Assembly (NCBI RefSeq): GCF_947623445.1
Contig: NC_135244.1
Span: 20,708,860-20,772,859 of the forward strand
Length of the DNA: 64,000 nt
Direction: 5' to 3'
Origin: Clavelina lepadiformis
Taxonomy: Eukaryota > Chordata > Ascidiacea > Aplousobranchia > Clavelinidae
The position numbers were made by a program, and so were the translations under genes. Under the pieces are notes generated by a model. That model was given only the letters and a program-made list of their open reading frames with translations, did not search any database and had not been told where the DNA came from. Each line of letters opens with the position of its first letter. Within the stretch, counting starts at the first letter, position 1. Shown here piece after piece: positions 25,915-34,853 of the stretch.

Positions 25915-27429
25915 TCCAAACACTGTTGCATTTTAATCCAAGACAAATCCATGCATTTTCTCTTCTCTTCCTCTTCGACATCCAGAGGAACATCTCGATG
26001 GCTCTTTCAAACAGTATCGCTGCGTCTTTATATTCCCGCAAATAACTCAGCCAATAACGAATCAATAAGAGCCAATAACTCTCACCAGCTTGAAAGCAAG
26101 AGGCGCCGGTGATGACAAAGTCTGAGGCATTTTTGCCAAGAAAACAAAACAAAGCCTCAAACGCATACAAGCTATAATCGGCAGAATCGCCGTATTCATT
26201 GATGTAAAAGTAGCTGCAATTTGAAGTAATATTGTGCTGACCATGAGTGTCCTTAGCTTAAGGGAATCGCTTCAAATAGCCAACATCGTAAAAAAAAGTG
26301 TGGCATAATAGGAAATCCATACTTTTTATGTAGTATTTTTTATTCTGCAAACACATTTCCTTTGTTATTTTGCCGGCAGATTTACCGCACTCATTCAGCC
26401 TATTCATCTTGGTGTCGGGATCAGAATAAGTTTTAGAAATATTACCAGTAAACAATGCCATATATAGAGACGTGTTAAATCGATGAACGTCACGAAAGAT
26501 AAAAGCCAGACCAAGGACATCATCAAACACCTCACTAGGGATTTCTCACTGGTTGGCATGTTAATTAAATAGATCTCCTGAAGAGCTGAATACAAACTCG
26601 ATTCATCCAAGTCTTTGTCGACCATTACGACTTTGATAATACCAAACAATCGCTTAAGCCAGTGGTTCTCAACCTTTTTGGCTTACGGTACCCTGCAAAC
26701 AACCAAAAGATTTGGCGGCACCCACAGTCAAACCAAAAAATTTCTGCATTAAATAAAAATAATAATTTTCGCAACCGTTTTCCTCGACTAGTGATTAGTG
26801 CGCAATAACTTGCGGCACCCTTGCGAAATGTAAATGGCACCCCGGTTGAGAACCACTGGCTTAAGCTTATGTAATGAACCTATAGAAGAAAAAAATAAAA
26901 GTAAATAAATTTCAAGTATGACAAACGTTTGTTTTCTCCTGCTTATATTTTGGTAGATTCTGCTGTGAAGAAATAAACTGAATTAATCTATATTAAAATA
27001 TGATAAATCAAGTTTCTTTAAAATATTGGTTGAAATCGGTCGCTAGATTGCATGACTGTACAGGCAAAGACTCGGTTTTAAAATTCTGTTAAAACAACTT
27101 TCGTTTGGATTAAACTACACGTCGACGCCACACTCCCATTACTTAAAACTATACTATGTAATTGAGTAGTAATACTGTTAGCAGATTCAACACAAGCCAC
27201 TAACTATTTTTGCATTTATACACAAATCAATTATATCTATCTACTATCAATTACGCATCCATTGAATGAACGCATTCAATACCATTCAAAATACATCTTG
27301 AGTTTTCATAGTAAAACTGGATAATTAGTATCTAAACTTAATTATCAATCCTTTATAATTTCTTACTTTCTTCAGGTGGTGAAGATGCTTTCTTGTTGTT
27401 TTTGCTGCAAGCGTGTCTTTAGACGCCAT
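25915..27429 (-). pseudogene. TPR-family pseudogene interrupted by a hAT-type MITE
   Basis: Exon 1 (27367-27429, starting MASKDTLAAKTT) is 63 bp, so it ends in phase 0 and shifts the frame of the normal phase-1 junction. Exon 2 starts at 26879, is split at 26660-26858 by a small transposon with an 8-bp target duplication, and then breaks into several frames. Recognisable pieces include DPDTKMNRLNECGKSAGKIT, ITGASCFQAGESYWLL and EYKDAAILFERAIEM. Extra sequence lies inside the last repeat (about 26040-26075). The copy is dead by frameshift as well as by insertion. Confidence 0.85.
26660..26858. mobile_element. hAT-type MITE with 8-bp target duplication
   Basis: This 199-bp element has perfect 15-bp terminal inverted repeats, CAGTGGTTCTCAACC and its complement, and is flanked on both sides by gcttaagc (26652-26659 and 26859-26866). 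An 8-bp duplication and CAG...CTG ends are hAT hallmarks. It is too short to encode a transposase. Removing one flank restores the family sequence around the LKR codons at the start of exon 2 of the pseudogene. Confidence 0.92.
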
Positions 27430-28015
27430 TTTGGTTATGACAATTTATAATGTACAAAAAATAATCTTGAAAAAAATGCGATTACCAGCTGATGCAAAAA
27501 AAATAATATGAAAAAAAGAAAAAAACCACACAAAGTTAACATGTGACATAAATTAATGTTGGGCAAGTCTAATACAAAATGTCAACACCTTTAAAGTCAA
27601 TATATTGCAACCGCATGCATTAAACAAAGTTGATAGAACAACAACGATCTAATTTAAGCTGAGAAAATTTTGGTGTGAAGCAGTTATTAAACAAAATTGG
27701 TCTTTTCACCATTTAACTTTCAACAATAAATTTAACTAAAATTACAGTTTACAGCCAGGTTAAGGAATTTAACACCAAGTATAATGCATTTTTTTTTTAA
27801 ATTAAACATCTTTTGTATAAATTTAAACAAACATTTTTGACAAAAACAGACAACGCTATACCCCAAAACAAAACTGTGATAGAGCTTGGAAATAATACTA
27901 ATTGCACGACATGGAATTGCAACACAAAAATTACATTTGGCAGCAAAAAAACACTTTTAAGTAACTAATGAAGCAAGTTAGCAGTACCTTAAACACAAAT
28001 AAGCATACAAGTAAT

Positions 28016-28168
28016 CAGGTTTTTTTTAAGGTTTGGTTTGGGTGACCGCTAAGTAGTTTTAAGAGAGCAAATTAGCAAGACCAGAGTAGCAAGTCCAAAT
28101 TTTGGGAAACCGCTGGAGAAATTTGGGGGACCGTTTCGGTCCCCCAAAACACCTTAAAAAAAACACTG
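28016..28168. mobile_element. small hAT-type MITE
   Basis: This 153-bp element begins CAGGTTTTTTTTAAGGT and ends in the near complement (ACCTTAAAAAAAACACTG). It is flanked by 8-bp copies of caagtaat (28008-28015 and 28169-28176). A second, decayed member lies at about 63075-63200. It sits in the spacer between the 25915 pseudogene and the 28568 gene. Confidence 0.8.
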
Positions 28169-28567
28169 CAAGTAATACACAATAGAACACTTTTTCGAAA
28201 AACAGTGGCTGAGCAGTGCTTGTTATGGTAGGACAAGAGCATGTTCTGTAATAGGGTTCACAATATTACGGAATTAGGGCAAATTATGTAGCACACAGTA
28301 GTAAGTCTTTTTTGAGTCATATTGCAAACCTTTCAGGTTTAGCTTTGGCTTTTGCTGAACTGTTCCAAGCAAAACCTAACACAAAAGAATGGATAACAAA
28401 TTAGGACTAGTAGGATGCATAACATGATGTATCAGTATGTAATTGCCTTTTGCAATTATGACCAATATAACAAATAAATAATGAAGAAAAAATAGAGTAA
28501 TACAAGGACAAGATCATGAGGTACAATGTGTTATTAGCAATTGCTATAGCAACACTGCCTGTTCATA

Positions 28568-31433
28568 CTATCCCAAAAAATCTCTAGCACAAAGCTTTCG
28601 CAATTTATCTCGAGACAAATTGATGCATTTTCTCTTCTCTTCCTCTTCAACATCCAAAGCTCCTTCGTACATCTCGATGGCTCTTTCAAATGACTCCGCT
28701 GCTTTGTCAAACTTCTGCATGAAGCGATAACATTCTCCAACTTGATAACAACAAGCGCCAGTGATCGCGAACTCTTTGGCACGTTGTCCAAACATGTTGG
28801 TATTTGTCTCTAACGCCTCTGAGAAATATTCGGCTGCATGATCGAAATTGTTAATGCACAAATAGCATGTCCCGATTTGACTTAAAATTTTGCACAAGAA
28901 ATGTGCTTTTAATAGAATGGAATCAGTGTCAACAGCCTTTGTCCTATTACAGAGCTGCTGCATTAAACGAAGCCCATATCCTCCTATTTCACAATTTTTA
29001 TTGGCCAAGCAAATACGCTCTACCATTATGTGGGCAAATTGGCCGCAGTCGCTCAGTCTAATAATTTTAATGTTAGGATCGGAGAAGGTTTCACATATTT
29101 TACCGCCTACTGACACCATGAATAAGGCTGCAGGGTAATGTCCATAATCAAGCAGAGAATGGGTTATGCCGGTGACATCTTTAAAAATCTCATCACAGTT
29201 ATCTCGTTCGTCAGAGAGGTCAACATGTATGACCTCCTTTGTGGCCAACATCAAGTCAGTACTAGTCATGTCACCTTCTGCGATTTTGACTTTGATCAAA
29301 TCAACCAAACGTTTAAGTTTATCGAATGAACCTAACAATGGAAAAATTATTTATGGTATAAATATATATAAAATAAGACTTCTTTAATGAGTTAAAAAAC
29401 TTTGCTTTCATTTCTAAAGTTAAATTTAATGTTGTGGTATACTTTTACTGGATACAAACAGATCAATTTGATTCAACCATTTAGAAAGGGTTGGTGCACT
29501 GTTGATACCTAACACATTGAACAATGAGCGCAAATACTTTCTTTAACACGTTCGCTGCGATCCCGAATTTTCGTTGTTTTCTTGTGGTGCGATTACCTTT
29601 AACTTTCTGTACCGCTAGTTGCCGACAGAGCTTTCCCGCCAAATTTCGTTGACATGTTTTCTTTGCTTTAAGGATTTCTTTCAGACAGTTTAATCGCTTG
29701 TACACCGGTGGGTCAAATCGCGTTAAACACAAACTATATTGTAGCCAGCGCAATTTGACCCACCGGTGGGTCGTATAATTTTAAGCAACTTATAGAGTAA
29801 ATCTTAACTATTTGCTTGTGTGATAGATCGTAGGTAATATATTGTGAGTAATTTCTGTTTCAATTGTTGCAAAATGAATCCTGCATCGTTTTATGGTAGA
29901 AGTGTTGCTAATTTTGAGGAATCTTCAGATGAGGACTTTAGTTCAGATGAAGAGGTATCAGATGATTCGGTGTATGAACCAAGTGATAGCAGCAGTACAG
30001 GTGTAGAAGAGGATGAAGAGGAAGATACGTCGACAGCAGATGTTGCGACCACCACAGTCATGGTAGATGGTACTTCTGGTTTAGCCACGCTTCAAAATAG
30101 TTGGACTGCTACTAGTGTTTGGCAGAGGAATTTTGGATTCACTGGTCAAGAAACTCTGTGCATTCAGGTTGAACCTTCACACGAAGGCTAAGTTTGGCCA
30201 ATAGACGTATTCAGTCTATTTATATCAGATGACATCATTAGTCTAATGGTGAGAGAAACGAACCGTTACGCTTGTCAGGTCATTGCAGGACACGCCATTC
30301 ACGATTAAATTCCTGGAAACCAACCTCCTCATCTGAAATCAAGACGTTCATAAGAATTCTTTTTTAGAGCAGAGCAAACCATATTTGTGCTTGTCCTGCT
30401 TTAAAATGAAGCATTCTGACTGAAAATTAAGTGACAAATGTTCTTTTTCAATATAATGAAATTACAAATAAATTCACCATTTGTATGTGTTGAACAAGGA
30501 TTGTGAAACAGGAAAAAAGGCAAAAAAATAGTAACAGTAATTTTTTTCGTAAGAACCACCGGTGGGTCACAACGCAGTAGGTAAATTTTACGCATGACCA
30601 ACTGATGGGTCGCATCGCCGTGAACGTGTTAAATCTTATTATTTTTCAAAAATCTACAGTATGCAAATCTACCAAGATCTACAAAAAAGTTAGGTAACCT
30701 ACCTTTACTGCACATGCAAATTTTCAAATTAAAATCTTAGAAAATCCCCTAACAATATGTCTATATATTTTAAACCATGTATCTGCAGACTATACTCTTC
30801 TGCAAGTTTTACTTTTAATCTAAAAACTCGATAGATATGGAGCCGAATAAAATATCACAGTTGCGTGCAGCCAGAATTGCAAGCACTTATTTTGGGTAGG
30901 GCGAGGTATGTCACAATGACAGCACAAAACACCATGAAATTCAAAAAGGTAAAATACGAAATAATTGTAGCATTTGCATGCGATCATGATATATTGTCTT
31001 GAATTATGCTAGTGTTAAGTACCAGTGTTAAATTTGCACTGTTTTTGCTTTTTTGATTTTCGGTCTTGCTTGTGGCCATTAATTGTGAAGGATATGCAAG
31101 TGAACAAACTGTAATATTTATATTATTCCATGTAATTGTAAATAAAGTTTTCACAGAGTTACAACCAATTTCTGCATATCAAAATGGAAGCAGAAATAAC
31201 TGGTACCGAATAGTATGAGCAGTTCTGCTTCAACGAAAGCAATGTTTACTGTACTGTACATAATTTCAAAATCTAAAATACTATCATATATATATATCGT
31301 AAGAAAATAAATTGATATTTTCTAGTGAAAATGGATTTATAACAATCAATTACAAAAACTTCTTACTTTCTTCAGGCGGTGAGGAAGCTTCTTTCTTGCT
31401 TCCTAATGCATGCCTGCTTTCAATCGACGCCAT
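28568..31433 (-). CDS. TPR-like family protein, 276 aa, two exons
   Basis: Exon 1 is 31367-31433 (MASIESRHALGSKKEASSPP) and exon 2 is 28568-29331, joined in phase 1 across a 2.0-kb intron, the longest in the family. The intron is long because a piggyBac-type element (29547-30629) lies in it. Exon 2 begins SSFDKLKRLVDLIKVKIAEG, with SDERDNCDEIFKDVTGITHS, the centre DPNIKIIRLSDCGQFAHIMV and TPR-like repeats KILSQIGTCYLCINNFDHAA and CCYQVGECYRFMQKFDKAAE; it ends KCINLSRDKLRKLCARDFLG. An acceptor gttag ends at 31466, 33 bases before the ATG. The reading frame is intact, so the gene is presumably active if the enlarged intron is spliced. Function unknown. Confidence 0.8.
29547..30629 (+). mobile_element. 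piggyBac-type transposon remnant
   Basis: The 1083-bp element is bounded by TTAA on both sides (29543-29546, 30630-30633), the piggyBac target. Its termini are inverted repeats, CACGTTCGCTGCGAT against CACGTTCACGGCGAT. Three copies of caccggtgggtc lie inside (29703, 29761, 30557); the middle one is part of a 16-bp palindrome at 29757-29772. On the plus strand, 29874-30191 encodes an acidic N-terminal region typical of such transposases (MNPASFYG, then SSDEDFSSDEE). A second frame at 30198-30303 encodes SLFISDDIISLMVRETNRYA, the start of the DDE transposase domain. The frame break and the lack of the catalytic core show it is dead. Confidence 0.85.
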
Positions 31434-33236
31434 AATTACAAGTTATTGTTGTTATGGACAAAAGCCTAACACCGAGGAAAGAAACATTCAACAGTAACAG
31501 AAACTCAGCGATAATTTCTCATCACGTCATCTCATTTCAATATCGTTTTGCAACAACATTACGCAAAATCATCAACATCGATTCGTATTTAACTAGCCAA
31601 GTGCTCTCTTTATGCTATGACATTTAATAATTCGCTTGTGCACTACTCGTGTGAGGTATTACACAATGAACATATCTGTCATAAAGACCGCATATGCTGG
31701 CGGTAATTGTTTGAATATGAGCGAGGACGATTGATGGTTGGTGATTTGTTTTGCTTCTGCTTCGATGGATGAGTTCTCATTTCTCAAATTTGCGTGACTA
31801 TGCTGTTAGTTGCTTGATTCTGTCTAACTTATACAAATTACTAACTTATAAAGTTCCCATTTTATTTATTATAACACAAAGGTTTTCACCTTCGGGCAAA
31901 GCTTACTGAATGTTAGGCTACATAGCGCTGTAGTAACCAGTGAAATTGATCACATGAAAAGGAAAAATTGAAAACATTACATCAGTATTTATATGTGACA
32001 CACCAGTTCAAGCGAGGAAATTATCTGACGTCATTAAGGAAAACTCAAGTCTGGTAAACACTGAATTACAAGATCCCAAATTAAATTCCAAACATCTCGT
32101 GAGTCGTGACGTAATCGTCACAATGCAACCGCACTTCATTTATTTTTTGGATCTTGTCATACAAGACTGCAAAATCTTGTTGGAAAAAACAGGCAACAGA
32201 AATTGTAAAAATCTTTTTCCTTGCATATGGGGCACCTGTTTGCCATAAAAAACACTTACAACTGTGAACGAAACGAGCTATTGGCAAAAAACCAAGAACA
32301 AGATAAAGAAAAAGGAATTTTCAGTGTAACAAGATTATCATATCCCCGATTGGAAAAGTTGCTAGGTTTGCGAGGGATTAAAATTAATTGCGCATATATT
32401 GGCTGGGTCTATTGTTTCGTCTTGTTGCACGAGGGATTTCTCAACTAAAAACAGCAAACTTTCCATTCTGTATTATACCAGTATCAATGCAGCTCTGGAA
32501 ACCGAGAATTGTTTGATTCAAACTACAGACTTCTTACTGCTACACTATACTCAACTACACTCTATCTCAACACAATTCACCAACTTTCCGTTCTGGTACA
32601 ATCTGACAATGCAGCACTAACTGACAATAATTAATATGTTTCAAGCTTCTAGGCAACTTTTGCGCGAGCGTGGCTGTCGTAAATCTATAATTAATCTATA
32701 GCTTTAGCCTATATAGATTAAAGCCTATAGCCTAAACATTTCGCCTAGCTTAACAACAAAAAAACGACAACATGAAAACCTATGCTTTGCATCATAGCTT
32801 CTCCAAGACGTTTGCTTTTGGCGGTTTTCTCAAACTAATTACAATTTTTTGCTCTGCTGTGCAGTAGTAAATTAAATTCCCGTGTAAGCTAGCGGCAAAA
32901 TGCTTGCAGCAAACGAACGTCAATTGAGAGACATTTCTGTGACATAATTATTTACTAATTAGGGGGTTTCCCTGACACGCATCAGCGCGCAACAACAATG
33001 CAGAGATAAATAGATTAAAAGATTAATAATACTTAGTATAGTGATAAGTGATAACTGACAAGGTATAATGTAGGTTAAAAGGTTTTTTCCTCGGGCTGCG
33101 ATGATTTACGACATATTACCACAACTGCCAGTGACAGGGCTAATCGGCTCAGTAGAAGATGATCTCATGGAGCAGGTCATGGAACCGACTTCTATGCGAC
33201 TTCAAGTGATTTTAATGGAAGCCGGACGCTCTAACC

Positions 33237-33418
33237 CAGGGGTTCCCAACCTTTTTTGCTGCTCGTACCCCTTTGTCAGGTCAGAGCATTCTTCGTACCC
33301 CCAAAAAAATTCTGATGGAATTTTTCATATATATATTGCTAAATTAAATTGCTTTTATAGCCCAAGGATCTTCGTACCCCTTGATGTTCAATCTCGTACC
33401 CCCAGTTGGGAACCCCTG
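33237..33418. mobile_element. MITE-like element, CAGGGGTTCCCAAC termini
   Basis: A 182-bp stretch is bounded by CAGGGGTTCCCAAC and its exact complement, and carries internal gtacccc repeats. The flanks ctctaacc and tttaaccg are similar but shifted by one base, so the target duplication is not clean. It resembles the hAT-type MITEs elsewhere in the window. Confidence 0.75.
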
Positions 33419-33621
33419 TTTAACCGCTTCGTTAACAAACAACATGAAGCTTTTGCAGATCGATTTACAGACTGAACAATTACAACAATAATTACAACTA
33501 CCTCCTTTTGCTTATTTTTTTGTTATTTATTCTTGACATATAATTACAGTATTAGGTTACAAACTTACAATATTGTTGGTATCATTATCATTATTCTTAT
33601 CATTATCATTTCACTGTACAC

Positions 33622-33658
33622 CTGAAGAAGCAAGCTCATGCTTGCGAAAGCTCGTGTC
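33622..33658 (+). ncRNA. hammerhead-ribozyme-like core hairpin
   Basis: CTGAAGA (33622-33628) is followed by a perfect hairpin gcaagc-tcat-gcttgc (33630-33645) and GAAA (33646-33649). This is the order of the hammerhead core: CUGANGA, stem II, GAAA. The bases acac before and gtgt after can pair weakly. A full stem I, stem III and cleavage site could not be shown. Such motifs occur in Penelope-like retroelement ends, so this may be a retroelement scrap. Confidence 0.35.
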
Positions 33659-34853
33659 GAAAAATATAAAGTTAACCTTAAGAGTGATAAACTTAATCCT
33701 GTTTCTTATTTTACTTTAATATTATTCTTAACGTATTACATCATTTGGTGTCATGTTTCTACTGAATTTTAAAACAATTTGTTAAACTTTGAAATATTCT
33801 TTCATTTATTTATCTCTGTTTCCACAGCAGACTACAATCTTTCTTAAGTTGTCAAAACTCAATGAAACGTTTTGACCTTCTTGCGTGTTATCAAACCGAT
33901 TCAAAAAAATCGCAGTTGGCTGTAGCCGGAAGCTATTTTCATGTTCGCGTAGGCAACAACGGTCCCTTGTTATGTTATATGTCGCTTTTTTGGATCTATC
34001 GGCACTTATTTCTGCTCGAAAATTTGTGTAACAGAAGTTCCAGTTTTAAATTCTTAATTACAGTAACATAAAATCTTATGTGACGTCATTCTGAGTGTGT
34101 GACCGCATAAGTCACTTTGATAAAAACAGGCTTCATATCGCCGGGCTGTTCTGATTAACTCTAGTCTTTGCTACAACCTGAGTTATTCACTTGTATGTAT
34201 TTTTATTCGTGAATATCACACGACTCGTTTCATCAAATGTTGATAACACAATAACATGTCGAGGAATGATATTGCAGTGACAATAATTCGAAAATGCAGG
34301 AAAAACAGAATTCAAAGGAAATTCCACGGATTACCGCCATCCGTGGAATATACGATTAAAATAAAGGCACAATGAGTGCAATATTTACACCAGTTAAAAC
34401 ACCTATCATTACGTAAGATAACTCGTCAAAGAATACTACACCAACCTCAAATTAATACAACTCGAAAATATGGGAAAAAATACCCAAAGGTTTCAGAATG
34501 TCGCCGCGATTTTGCGCCAAAAACTAGGGTGTTTTGGACAAACTTGTGGTTGGCTGCTTTGGTCACTACCAACTCTTGACAGGAAACAATTTCGATGATA
34601 ACGCCATAACCACTTCTGTCACGTCATAAGTTTAAAATCCACTACGGATAAACCACATTGGAAAATATAGGCAACACTAATTCGGATAAGAAACACTGAA
34701 CGCCAACCACTACAGGAACCTCAAATACTTTGAAGAAATCATAAACTTTCTTAACTCAGGCTCGGCTCGGAACTTTTCCGGCGCCTCCATCGACATCGTC
34801 TCTCATTGATGGTATTATCGGAACTATGAAGTAGTAACTACGTCGCGTTACCA

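Larger units (their letters stand above)
8799..31433 (-). repeat. tandem array of TPR-like genes
   Basis: The array holds ten copies of one gene family, all on the minus strand. Exon 2 copies end at 8799 (two modules in one gene), 11685 (pseudo), 13089, 15798, 18236, 19871 (pseudo), 22586, 24002, 25915 (pseudo) and 28568. The usual unit is about 2.5-3 kb: a 67-bp exon 1 beginning MAS, a phase-1 intron, and an exon 2 of about 760 bp. Homology extends into the 3' flank: versions of TGAGGTACAATGTGTTA occur at 15749, 28516, 18191 and, degraded, 13018 and 25839. The spacers between copies (300-1400 bp each) are AT-rich and hold nothing else I can support beyond the transposons listed separately. 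Function of the family is unknown. Confidence 0.85.
31434..34853. other. spacer between the TPR array and the receptor gene
   Basis: No gene is firmly supported in these 3.4 kb. They contain a MITE-like element (33237-33418), a hammerhead-like hairpin (33622-33658) and a simple-sequence run of tcattatcat units near 33575-33612. A possible lone terminal exon lies on the minus strand at 32081-32166: after a good acceptor (tttttgcag-like, preceded by cctgttttttcc) it reads LYDKIQKINEVRLHCDDYV and stops after HEMFGI. I found no convincing partner exon for it. Confidence 0.45.

Noticed and set aside
29481-29753. Minus-strand 90-codon open frame
   Set aside because: It lies mostly in the terminal non-coding part of the piggyBac element.
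33101-33475. Plus-strand 124-codon open frame
   Set aside because: Half of it is the MITE-like element at 33237-33418, so it is not a gene.
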